From Hirsutella rhossiliensis (Eukaryota > Ascomycota > Sordariomycetes > Hypocreales > Ophiocordycipitaceae): a stretch of 64,000 nt of DNA. Positions within the stretch are counted from its first letter, which is position 1. Every line of letters begins with the position of its first letter. This document shows, piece by piece, positions 10,005 through 20,361 of the stretch. The position numbers and the translations under genes were made by a program. The stretch lies in the NCBI RefSeq assembly GCF_020360975.1, contig NW_025408674.1:2852001-2916000 (forward strand), read 5' to 3'. The notes beneath the pieces were generated by a model. That model did not search any database. It saw only the letters and a list, made by a program, of their open reading frames with translations, and was not told where the DNA came from.

Positions 10005-11985
10005 TCAGGTCATGTAGTATTTCGGGCCCTCGCCGCCCTGAGGCACTTGCCAGTTGATGTCTTGCTGCGGCGCCTTGATGTCACACGTCTTGCAGTGGAT
10101 GCAGCTGGGATCCTCGTCAGCTCGGCTCTACTTCCAACGCATCCAAAGAGGAAAGAGGGGGAGGGGTTGGTAAGTCTCACTTTTGGGCGTTGATCTGGAA
10201 CCGCACGCCGTGGGGTTTCGAAGCGTCCTCGACGTACTCGTACACCCCGGCCGGGCAGAAGCGGTTCTCCAGACCCTTGAACGGCGGGTACGCTTTGTCC
10301 GTGTGGGCGTCCCAGTCCTTGACTTGCAGATGGACGGGCTGGTCCTCTTCGTGATTGGTGCCGGTGCGCGAGACGCTGGTGAGGATGTCGAAGCTGAGCT
10401 TGCCGTCGGGCTTGGGGTACTCGATCTTGGGGAACTGGTCGGCCGGCTTGGTGGCAGCGTGGTCGGGTAGCTTGTGCTTGAGGGTCCAGGGCACGCGTCC
10501 CTTGAGGACGTAGGCCTCGAGGCCAGAGTAGGCCACACCGCCGTAGATGCCGAGGGGGGTGTGGAACGAGGGCCGCATGTTGCGCACCTCCTTGAGCTCC
10601 TTCCATATGGGCGACCGGCGCAGCGAGTCCTCGTAGTCGTAGAGGAAGACGGTGCCGTCGCTGCTCTGTCTGAGGGCGGTCCAGGCGGCCTCGGCGGCCA
10701 GCATACCCGACTTCATGGCGTTGTGGGTGCCCTTGACCTTGGGGACGTTTACGAAGCCGGCCGAGTCTCCGATGAGGGCGCCGCCGGGGAATGCGACCTT
10801 GGGCACGGACTGGAGGCCGCCCTCGGCGAGGGCGCGGGCGCCGTAGGAGATGCACTTGCCGCCGTCGAGGACGGAGCTGAAGAGGGGGTGGTGCTTGAGC
10901 TTCTGGAACTCTTGGTAGGGGGAGAGCCAGGGGTTCTGGTAGTCGAGCGAGACGACGAGGCCGAGGGCGACGAGGTTGTCTCCAAAGTGGTACATGAAGG
11001 AGCCGCCGTAGACGTCGCGCGGCAGGGGGTAGCCCATGGAATGGACGACGAGGCCCTTTTCGAACCTGGCGGGGTCGACCTCCCACACCTCCTTGACGCC
11101 GAGGCCGTACGTCTGGTGCTGGCTGTCCTTGCGCAGGTCAAACTTGCTGATGACCTGCTTGCTCAGGCTGCCGTGGCAACCCTCGCCAAACATGGTGACG
11201 CGGGCGTGGAACTCCATGCCGCGCTCAAACGTGTCCTTGGGGCGGCCGTTCCTGGCGATGCCGAGGTCGTTTGTGGCGACGCCCTTGACGGAGCCGTCGG
11301 CATCGTAGAGGACCTCTGCGGCGGCGAAGCCCGGGTAGAGCTCGACACCCACCTCCTCGGCGCGCTCGCCGAGCCACTTGACAAACTGGTTCAGGCTGAC
11401 TATGTAGTTGCCGTGGTTGCTCATCTGCGGGGGCGCGGGGATGGGGATGGCGGCCGTCTTGGTGAGGAAGCGCATCCTGTCGGCGCCGGCCGGGGTGGCG
11501 TGCTCGAAGCGGTTGGGGTTGGCCTCGTCGAGCCAGTCGGGGAGCAGCTCGTTGATGGACGAGGGCTGGATGACGGCGCCCGAGACAATGTGGGCGCCCA
11601 TGTCGCCGGCCTTTTCGAGGACGAGGACGCGGAAGTCGTCGCTGCCGGCCTCGTTGGCCAGCTGCTTGAGGCGGATGGCGGCGCTGAGGCCGGCGGGCCC
11701 GCCGCCGACGATGCACACGTCGACCTGGTCCGACTCGCGCTCGATGCTGGCCGGGTCAAAGGGCTCAGGGTCGGCGGCGGCGCGCAACCGGGGGCGCGCG
11801 GTGCTGAAGGCTCGGCCGGGGACGGCGTGGGACGGCGGACGCAGCGCGGGCCGGGGCATATCCGCCGTCGTCAGGGCAGCCGCGGCGCGGAGAGGCAGAG
11901 ACGGCAGTCGGCATCGTCGGCGGAGGATGGCCCGGGTGGTGCCGCGCTGGACGCATCTCGACACGGAGCAGGCGGGGACGGACAT
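10005..11985 (-). CDS. Electron transfer flavoprotein-ubiquinone oxidoreductase, mitochondrial
   Basis: Inner-membrane FAD/4Fe-4S enzyme that passes electrons from ETF (fatty-acid and amino-acid oxidation) to ubiquinone. Two exons: 10181-11985 and 10005-10104, 634 residues. The N-terminus is Arg/Ala/Ser-rich with few acidic residues, fitting a mitochondrial presequence. An FAD-binding [16 protein letters not shown] motif lies near residue 86, followed by the [19 protein letters not shown] segment typical of ETF-QO. The iron-sulfur cysteines are visible at about 577 (FCPAGVYEY) and at 603, 606 and 609 ([10 protein letters not shown]); the small second exon carries the last three. The spliced codon AA|C (Asn) restores the frame exactly at the intron 10105-10180. 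The protein ends in [10 protein letters not shown]. Length fits the family. Confidence 0.95.
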
Positions 11986-13001
11986 TGCGTCTTTTCTTTG
12001 CCGTCAGAAGAAGCGGCGACGGCAAAGGGAGGGGGGAGATGGCGCTCCGGGGCCGTCAAGGGGAGAGAGTTGAGCAGGGAGAGTGGAAGCTGCGGGAGTC
12101 ACCGTCGACGTAACTGGCTACAAGCACTGCTACTGTACATGGCGGCGAGCTCGCCCCGGTTACAATTATCCGACCAGCAATTGGCTGGCAGGTCGGGGGA
12201 GCCGGGAGAGGGCAGTTAGCCGACTCAAGCCGGCGTCCATACCGGATGAGGACCTGCAGCAGGGCTCGGCACAAGAGGTAGTACCTCCCGGGTTGTACTG
12301 TAGTTCCATTTTCACGAGCTTCTCCGAGCTCGGCCATGTCGATCGAGCACTGTAACTTGCATTTTACCAAGGCATGGACGGCCCGTGCATCCAAGGAGGC
12401 CTTCTACGGTGTGTGCACAGGTCCCATGTCGTGCAGGCCAAGCGTCATTGCGCCGTCTTGGCCGCGGCTGAATCTGGTGTTGGACCAGCAAACTGCCGGC
12501 TCGTTGTGCTCGAGTCCAGGCCATGATGGCATCAACAGCAACAAAAACAGCACCATCTAAGGCCCCCTTTTACTAGACTGCGGCCCCGCGTTGCCCTATC
12601 AAACAGGGCGTGTGTGTACATATATATCCATGTGTCTGTACTTGACCAAGTCTCAGAAGACGCGCTGGACACGTCGCACATGCCTCCCTCTCTGATGTAA
12701 TCTATAAATGGAGCCCCACAGCCTCGGTGTTCTTGAGCCCCGAGACACCGTCTTTTGTCGTCCAGGTATCTCGCGTGTCGTGTTGTTTGCCCGCGGGCCG
12801 AGTCGGGAGAGACAACACCGGCCTTGCTTTTACATTCCGGCCTCCCCGCCAAAGGGCTCCGTCATTTCGGCGGATTATTCATGTCTGTTCGTCATCTTTT
12901 CCCCCGACAAGCGGCAACGCCAGACATCAACATCAACCGGCCTGGCGGCAAGATGCAGCAACGCTTTTGGAGCGAGTCTTTCGGCGAGACAGGCCTGCCT
13001 G

Positions 13002-13053
<52 letters not shown>

Positions 13054-13339
13054 GCGCGCACACACGCAAACACACGCAAAGTCATCTCGGCCGGCATGGA
13101 CTCGTGACCTTGGTCATGCCACGACGCTGATGCCACGCGCCCTGGGTAATGCGACGCCTCTTGCCAAGGCATCCTGCAGAGGGAGAGAGAGACATGCAGC
13201 GTCTCGTCTTCGGGGCCATGCGAACACACCGCTTATCCCGTGAGTGGACAGAGGGGGGAATATCAAGCACAACGACGCCATCGTCAGAGTAAGACTTGCT
13301 GTGTACAGCTCGCGATCCCACCAACAGGGACAAAAGGCC
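11986..13339. other. Intergenic, between divergent ETF-QO and GH125 genes
   Basis: Divergent promoter region of 1.35 kb. No gene seen. It holds a long CA/CG alternating repeat (listed separately) about 270-340 bp upstream of the GH125 start codon. The remainder is unremarkable. Confidence 0.5.
13003..13066. repeat. (CA)n-(CG)n alternating purine-pyrimidine microsatellite
   Basis: About 18 CA units pass directly into about ten CG units and back into CA, giving roughly 62 bp of unbroken pyrimidine-purine alternation. Such a tract favours left-handed Z-DNA under negative supercoiling (established for d(CG)n and d(CA)n). It lies in the divergent promoter region upstream of the mannosidase gene. 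Position and composition are read directly; a regulatory role is inference. Confidence 0.9.
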
Positions 13340-15050
13340 ATGAAGCTTCACTCCGTCGTCCTCGCGCTCGCCGCCACAGCAGCACCAGCCGCTGGACTGT
13401 GCCCTGCCTATGAAAGCTACGCCGCCCAGCGCAACCGGCCCCTTTCCCCCGGCAGACACGCGTTCCCTCTGCAGCGCCCGTCGCCGCACTGCCGCACCTA
13501 CGTCGTCGCCGAGGTGGAGCAAACCATCGACAAGGTCCGCGGCCACATCAGGGACCCCGACCTGTACCGGCTGTTTGTCAATGCCTGGCCCAACACCGTC
13601 GACACCACCGTGCTGTGGAAGGGCGTGGCGGCCGAGGATGCCAACCAAGAAGTAACTTTGTTTCATGAACACGGCGTGTTTCCTCCGACTAAGGCGGGCG
13701 CGTAATTAGTTGGCCTTTATCACCACGGGCGATATCCATGCCATGTGGCTTCGCGACAGCGCAAACCAGCTCCAGTCCTACAAACGCCTCCTCGCCTCCC
13801 CGTCCCACAACGCCACGGGCGACATCGCCGCCCTCTACCGCGGAGCCATCAACCTCCAGGCCCGCTACATCCGCCAGTTCCCCTACTGCAACGCCTTCCA
13901 GCCGCCCCCCGAGGCCAGGCTCCCGCCCACCCGTGGCTCCAACCGCGCCGACCTGGTGACGCCGCCCTACGATGCCAACGTCGTCTTCGAGTGCAAGTAC
14001 GAGCTCGACTCTCTCGCCGCCTTTCTGCAGCTGTCGTGGGACTACTACCAAGCCACCCACGATGCCGCCTTTTTCGCAAAGTTCCACTGGGCCGCCGCCG
14101 TCAAGGCCATCCTCAAGCTGGCCCGCGGCATGATGCAGGGCACCTATGCCGACGACGGCACCGTCAACCCATCCCCCTACACCTGGCAACGCGACGCGAC
14201 GAGCGCCACCGAGACCGTGTCCAACAAAGGCGCTGGCAACCCCGTCGCCGGCAACCTCGGCCTCGTGCGCAGCTTCTTCCGCCCGTCGGACGACTCCACC
14301 ATCTACCAGTACCTGGTCCCCGCCAACATCATGTTCTCTCGCTTCCTCACCCGGTGCGCCGCCATCATGGAGCCCATCGACGCCGACCTGGCTGCCGAGA
14401 TGGACACCATGGCCAATGGCATCGCCGCCGCCATCCAGAGGCACGCCGTTGTCAAGCACCCTCGATACGGCAACGTCTACGCCTTTGAAGTCGACGGCTT
14501 CGGCTCGTCAAACCTCATGGTAACCAGCTGTCCTCCCCGACTTGGAGAGGCACACTGACCCGAGCCGCAGGACGACGCCAACGTCCCTTCCCTGCTCAGC
14601 ATCCCCCATCTCGGCTTCAAGCCCGCCTCGGACCCCTTGTACCGGCGCACCCGCGACTTTGTCCTCAGCCCCTCAAACCCCTACTTTGGCCGCGGCCCCG
14701 TCCTCAACGCCACCGGTGGCCCGCACCTCGGCCCCGGCATGGCCTGGCCCATGGCCGTCATCATGCAGACCATGACGTCGGACAACGACGACGAGATTGT
14801 TGGCGGCATCAAGCAGCTCATGGGCTCCACCAGCGGCTTAGGCCTGATTCACGAGTCCGTTAATACTCACAATGAGGTTACGTGGACGAGATCTTGGTAA
14901 GCCGCATCGTACCCAACTGCCATGTCCGCTTATGGTTGACCCTTTCCCGCCATTCATAGGTTTGCTTGGGCGAATGGGCTCTTTGGTCAGATGATCTTGG
15001 ATCTCTTGGAAAGGAAACCCGAGCTGTTGAAAAGGAGCTTTCAGGCTTGA
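13340..15050 (+). CDS. Secreted GH125 family exo-alpha-1,6-mannosidase (metal-independent alpha-mannosidase)
   Basis: Four exons, 13340-13651, 13710-14519, 14571-14896 and 14960-15050, encode 512 residues. The first ~20 residues ([19 protein letters not shown]) look like a cleavable signal peptide. Family hallmarks: [17 protein letters not shown] just after intron 1, [82 protein letters not shown]125 enzymes release alpha-1,6-mannose from glycans without a metal cofactor; in fungi a role in trimming cell-wall or secreted mannan is plausible. Introns 1 and 2 are phase 0, intron 3 splits TGG. The length fits the family. The gene is convergent with the Hul5-type gene, with only 138 bp between the stop codons. 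Confidence 0.92.
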
Positions 15051-15188
15051 CATGACGGCCAGAGATGATACACTTGTACATCTCGGCGGCTCATCTTGAT
15101 GCGCTCGGAACTGCAACAACGCACAGCTATCCATCTGCCTCTGCCTACATGTACAAGAATGATCAATGGTCCCGTCAGCCCCAACCAT

Positions 15189-18100
15189 TTAACTCAAGTC
15201 GAATCCCGCGCCCGATGTCACTGCGTAGAGCAATTTCTCCCTTAGCCTTTCCTCCCGCGTGTATCGCGGCAGCTTCAACAGATTGACACACGTGCTCGTG
15301 CTTGGCAGGCGTTCCTCGTCGGTTCCGCCGTCCCTGATGCTAAAACTGGGCCTCAACTGCGAAAAGCCCAGAAGAGGCGCTCGTGGCGTCGAGCTCACGT
15401 ACTTGAGCACGTCTCGCCTCTGTGCATCCGTGAAGCCCTCCATCACCTTCCAGAATAGCTTGATTGTCGGGTGCTCCTCTCCATCGTCGCCTATCTCGTA
15501 AAGTCCGCTGTAGACCGTATTACGCCGCAGGTCTGCAATGTCGATTTCCGACGAGTCGCCGCCCACGAGACGCTGCAGCTCCGACTGGTTAAACATGGAC
15601 AGCCACGAGGGGCGGATGATGGCGCGAAGCCCCCGCAGAAATGCCGTCGTCTGCAGTGACGGCTGCACCACAAGTCGATGGCGAGCCATGTATGAAACGT
15701 AGAGGAGGCGATTGTCGTTGTTGACCGGCGTCTGATCGCCGTTGCTGATTAGCTTCCTTGTGACTGTCTTAACAGGCTCCCCGGGCCGCGAGACTTGGTC
15801 TTCCACAGTAAAGTCAAAGCCAAGCTCCGAGACATCGCCTGCATAGTTTTTGAGTCGCAGCATCCCCTTGTAGAGGCCTTCGTCCATGTCCCGCAAATCG
15901 TTGATGCTGCCCTTGTACGTGTTCTCTTCCTTTGGGCCCGTCGACGGCCACTTCAGCAGGAAGAAGCCAGCAAACGCGAGATCGACGAGAATCCCCTCGT
16001 ACATGCACTTGCCCACAATCCGACCCAGAAACTCGAAGCGCTTGTACATGCTTGCCATGGCCTCTCTCCATTCGGCGTCGTTCTCAGTCAGCCCGTGGCT
16101 TCGTAGAGACTCGCGCAAGGTGTCGGCAGCCGTTGGATTGGGAAACAGAAGCCCTTGTTCACTCGAAGTGAACATGCCTAGATCGCCAGTCGTGGCTCCA
16201 AATGCTTCCGACGTGACGCTCGTCAGGAACTCCTTGGTGACGCCGCCACCATCTATCCCGGCCTCTGGCGTGTCGAATTGATCCACAAAAGTAATCTGTA
16301 TGGGGTCTTTCAAGCCTTCCGCCAGCTGGTAAAATTGCTTGTATGCGTCCTCGAACAACTGCCCTCGTCGAATCCTTGCGTGGTGCCTGGCAGACGGGTG
16401 TATGGGAAACATGTGGAAGGGATTGTCGCCCCCCCTGCGAGACCGGTCCAGTTGCACAAACTGTCGGAAAATCCGGACCCGGGTCTCAAAGGGGACGACA
16501 AAAGGCATGTGCTTCAGAATCTCGAGCTTTGGCCCCATTTCCGCTAATCTGCGGTCTCGTTGAGCACGCATTTGCTGGGCCTTTAGCCGTTCTAGCCTGA
16601 CGTGGCGTGTTAGTCGCTGGCCCGCGAGTGTCGAGTGAACCCCGAAGTCAGGGTCGAAACCAAGCACGGCAGGTTCCGCTTCTTCTTCGCTCCCCTCATA
16701 CTCCTCCTTATTCTGTCGTTCCTCCTCTGCTATGACCGCGCTGACAAAGTCCTCTTGCTCTAGTTTTCCAGGCATAAGCCAGTCATCGGGAGCTAAGAAA
16801 TGCTTTCTCGAATCCCTCTCATATAGCATCTTCAAGGGCGTGGTAAGTATGGTTCGAAGACCATCCAGGTCGACCTCGCTTCCCGCTGGCGACAAGGAGC
16901 CGTTGCCAGTCGCAATCGTGTTGGCACCTCCGTCTGCGCCCAGGTAGGAGTCAAGGCGAGACTTGGTAGTCGACTCGATCGTATGCGGTGTTCGCGAAAG
17001 TTCGTTGGCTTTGTAATGGAGTGTGAAGGCTGCATTCTTCAGAAATATGGTGAGAGCCTTCACGTCTTCAAGAGGCAAGCTGCAGGACCGGAGACGTGAG
17101 GTCGACGAATTCGTTTGCAGGACTTGAGTGGTCATGCCGCTGATGAAATCCTCATCATCGCTGAGGCGGAGGATGAATATGTAAAGCTCAAGAAAAAGGA
17201 GGATGATGCGCCATTCTCGCTCTTCAGGCGTCTCACTCAACAGCTGCGAGGTCCTATGAAGGTATCTCCGGAGGACGGCGGAGGGCTGCTCGGATTCCGA
17301 TCTCAATTTCTGAAAAACCGAAGTCTCCTGCATAATTTGCCATAGAAATTTGATTGTGGGGACCTGGCCGGACGCCGAGGGAATCTGCTCGAGAAAAAGA
17401 CGCATGCGGGTGTCGTCGGCGCTGGCCGGGAAGCATTGCAGAAGAGTCAGGATGTAGCCCGCGAGAACACTTGTTCCCTGGAACTCATGGTTCGATGTCT
17501 GGGACAAGCTATCCGAGAAGTCACGCAGAAGTCTAGAGATGCCATCATGGTCCCCGAGCGAAAGAAGGAGGCGCGAGATGTACGGCTGGAGAGGTGGGAT
17601 CAGCGAGTCGTCGACCTCGGCGGAAGAGGGCTCGGGAGCAGGTTTCATCGCATGCCGCAAGCTGATTTCAGACGATAAAAACGACAGTTGCGGGAAAAGA
17701 GCACCGAGATACGCAAGCTTATTGAGTGGATTTAGCCACCGGCGGCCTAGATCGACAAAGTGCGCCAGTAACCATAAAAGACCGTCTTTGGAGACAGGTG
17801 CACATGTGGCGCCTGGGTAACCGGTTCTGATCGCATCGGAGAGCTTGTCTGCGTCGATGCGTTCTGAGAAGAGTGCAATATTGTCTTGGAACTGGACCAT
17901 GTCGTTGTGTGCCAAAAAGCGATAGGCGAGCGCTTTATACACGGAGGCTTCTGCTGCTCAGGGGGTTAGTCGGAACAGCAACAAGAGGAAATGCCTCCCG
18001 CGAAGGTGAAACAAGACGCAATGAGCTTACTGCTTTCCGAAGCTACCCGTAAAGGCGTAGCAACCGCCTCGACGAACAAGGCTGTCCACTGGCCTGCATC

Positions 18101-18795
18101 ACGGACGCGAGACAGCTGAGCCAAGGCCTGGAAATAGTCACCCAAGTCCTTGTCGATCGTGGCGGGCGAGCTTGAGACGATGCGAACGATGAGCTTCAAG
18201 AGGGGCCCTAAGTCCTGGTGCAGTTCGCTGCGCGTTGCGGCCATCAGCACTTGACACCCAGCTAGAAAAGCCCCGCTCAGACATGATGGACGTACCTCCT
18301 TAAAGACACGATATTCAACGACTTGACAAGTATACCCATGAGGCGCCGTAGCCGAGAAGGATGTGTGTTGGTGGGGCTAATTTGTTCAAGGTCGACGGCG
18401 TCTGAATCTCGGGCGAACAGGAACACTCTTCGGACATCGTCGGTGCGGCGAGCTGAGAAGAAGGCAAGCAACAGGTTGAAGGTGGACGTCAACCTCTGAC
18501 TGGGGCTATTGGCGGAAGCAGAGCGATAGACATGGTCGAAAGTGGCCCTCCAGTTGTCGGCCAGAGTCCTTCTTGACTTGTGCCCCCTCCAGACCCTTTG
18601 AATCGTGCCAGCTGCTTTCAAGCGCTGACGTTCGAGCTGCCGCCTCTCTCGCTCGGCCTGTGCGTCGGAGACGGTTTTGGTTGCGCTGGAGGCGAGTGAA
18701 GGGCTCCATGCCGTGTTGGCGAAAGGATTGCCGGCCTGCCCGCTCAGGTTGACATTTCGGGGCCTCCTCGAGTTGCCCGTAAAGGTCGAGAACAT
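15189..18795 (-). CDS. HECT-type E3 ubiquitin ligase, Hul5/UBE3C family
   Basis: Three exons, 18296-18795, 18031-18227 and 15189-17953, give 1153 residues. The protein has an N-terminal IQ-like motif (AAGTIQRVWRGHKSRR, about residues 61-77), a helical middle region, and a C-terminal HECT domain from about residue 800. Recognisable HECT pieces include QITFVDQFDTPEAGIDGGGVTKEFL and FEFLGRIVGKCMYEGILVDLAFAGFFL. The catalytic Cys is 1121 in STSTCVNLLKLPRY, and the protein ends GAGFDLS. This layout (IQ plus HECT) is that of Hul5/UBE3C, which extends ubiquitin chains on proteasome-bound and misfolded proteins. The exon 2/3 junction is ambiguous by 3 nt because of a CAGCAG acceptor (end at 17953 or 17950). 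The first intron ends at CGCAG (18228-18230), with a GCTGATG branch site 10-20 nt before. Confidence 0.92.
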
Positions 18796-20031
18796 GGCGA
18801 CGGTCTAGACGGGGAGGTGGTTGAACGGCGGGTTCAAATGCATGGTAGTAAGAGGTAGCACCTCAGGAAAGGCGATGTATGAGGATGGGGACTGGGCGGG
18901 AAAGGGTTGGAGAGAATTCTGTTCGACAGCGAGACTGCCGAGACAAACGGCCTTCGGCGCTGGCGGGGCCCTACATGTGGTTTCGGGACTGAATGAGGTC
19001 AGGGAAGGTGCTGGACTCGCCGATAAGATAAGACGATTGATTACAGACAGGGAGCGGTTGAGCTCCGGCTGCTATTTACAGTGTTAACGAACGATTTAAA
19101 TACTGTAAAGTCTCGCGCTTAGTAACTGGCGGTGGGAGGGAAAAAAACATCTCCCATGTTTCTGAGGGACAGGCACGCTAATACATAATCGGCACACGTG
19201 TCCAAGCCTTGACGAACTCTACAAAGGCACTGTTGAGACGACGACCCACGGGGAAGTGAGCAGCAACTGACTCATTCCCCCGGCAGAGATGAAAGGCTCT
19301 CTTTCCATGTCTCACGACCCTGCAAGCAAGTGCCCTGCCTGCTAAGTTAATGCTGACGATCTGTCTTGCCTCGCCCGGGGGAAGAGGGAGGAAAAGCTCG
19401 TTAGGTCCGGAGCCAACGGCCATGACGCTCACGGTGCTCTCAGTAATGTTTGGCACTAGCAGGTGTGCAAGAGAATTCGCGCGAAGGTTGCTAGTGCGCT
19501 CCGCAGCCACACGCGCAAACTATTTTGAGTCCTGTTAGTCTACTTTTTGCTAGCACCCTTTCGGGCTTGGTGCTGCCGGACACAGTACGAATACTTGTTG
19601 ATACTTCGAATCCGGCTCTCCGTGCCTGCCAGACACACAGTGTAAACGACTGTACGCTTGCTGGCTCGGGGCGTCGTCTGTCTCGGGCAAGTGAGCGCAG
19701 GCTGTCTACCACGCCACAGTCTTTGGGCGCTGAATGCACTGTACTGGCGATGCGGTGCCAACAGGCGGTCACACGAACCCCAGCAGCTCCACTGCCATCT
19801 GTCGTAATGGAAAAGTACAAGCCACCAGGTACAGGGTCCTCCCACTACTGTATGTACTGCTGCCTGCGTACGGCAGCAGGCCGGGGCCAGCCAGCCTTTT
19901 GGAGGGGGAAAAAACATCTTCGCCAAAATTTCCCTCCTCCCTCCTCTCCTTCGCTTTCACCACCCAACCTTATCTCCCCCCGAAAAACCCCAAAACCCAT
20001 AACAACGAGTCGGTTCAGAGGTGCGGTCTTC

Positions 20032-20070
20032 GTACTAACCCCTGTTCTTGCTCTTGTTCTTTCAATCCAG
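20032..20070 (+). promoter_or_regulatory. Branch point plus 3' splice site in the PAB1 leader
   Basis: A TACTAAC sequence is followed by a pyrimidine-rich stretch and CAG at 20068-20070, the textbook layout of a fungal intron 3' end. A GTATGT donor candidate lies at 19850-19855. If used, the spliced leader would begin its last part exactly with the oligo(A) tracts. Confidence 0.5.
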
Positions 20071-20112
20071 AAAAAAAACTTCCAAAAAAAAATTGAAAAC
20101 CACCAAAAAAAA
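20071..20112 (+). promoter_or_regulatory. Oligo(A) tracts in the PAB1 5' leader, candidate autoregulatory element
   Basis: Three runs of 8, 9 and 8 adenines (20071-20078, 20084-20092, 20105-20112) lie about 250-290 nt upstream of the PAB1 start codon. In animals the PABP mRNA carries an A-rich leader element bound by its own protein to repress translation (established). The tracts are seen directly; the role here is inference by analogy. Confidence 0.6.
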
Positions 20113-20258
20113 CTCCCAACCCTTCCTCGCCTCCCATCTCTCTTCGACGCACAAACGCCAGCCGACGCCCATCCTCACTCTTCGAGCCACCCCGTCAAGC
20201 ACGCCTCTTCTCCAGTCGCCGAAGCTGCCTCGTCTCAACCTGTCCCTCCTGTCAACCG

Positions 20259-20329
20259 GTGCGTTGCTCACCTCTCTACTCCTGGCGCACTGAGCGACTT
20301 TGATTGCTGACCCACCGTATCTTATGCAG
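20259..20329 (+). other. Probable leader intron of PAB1
   Basis: GTGCGT donor at 20259, TTGCTGAC branch-like site, and TTATGCAG acceptor ending at 20329, 71 nt long. It lies 32 nt upstream of the ATG at 20362, so it does not affect the protein. Supported by signals only. Confidence 0.55.
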
Positions 20330-20361
20330 CTTCGTTCATCTCCCACGACACCCACAGGAAA

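Larger units (their letters stand above)
18796..20361. other. Divergent intergenic region between the Hul5-type gene and PAB1, with the PAB1 leader
   Basis: No coding gene recognised. The right part is the probable 5' UTR of the poly(A)-binding protein gene: a possible intron 3' end at 20032-20070 (TACTAAC, pyrimidine tract, CAG), then three oligo(A) tracts, then a probable leader intron (20259-20329). The left part is the promoter of the ligase gene. Confidence 0.5.

Noticed and set aside
10474..12219. 581-residue plus-strand open frame
   Set aside because: Antisense shadow of the GC-rich ETF-QO gene; composition is Gly/Val/Ala/Asp-rich with no domain resemblance.
18250..18296. Starting exon 2 of the Hul5-type gene at CTAG or TCAAG near 18250-18266
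   Set aside because: The intron would be too short and the phases would not match; CGCAG at 18228-18230 restores frame with a 68-nt intron.
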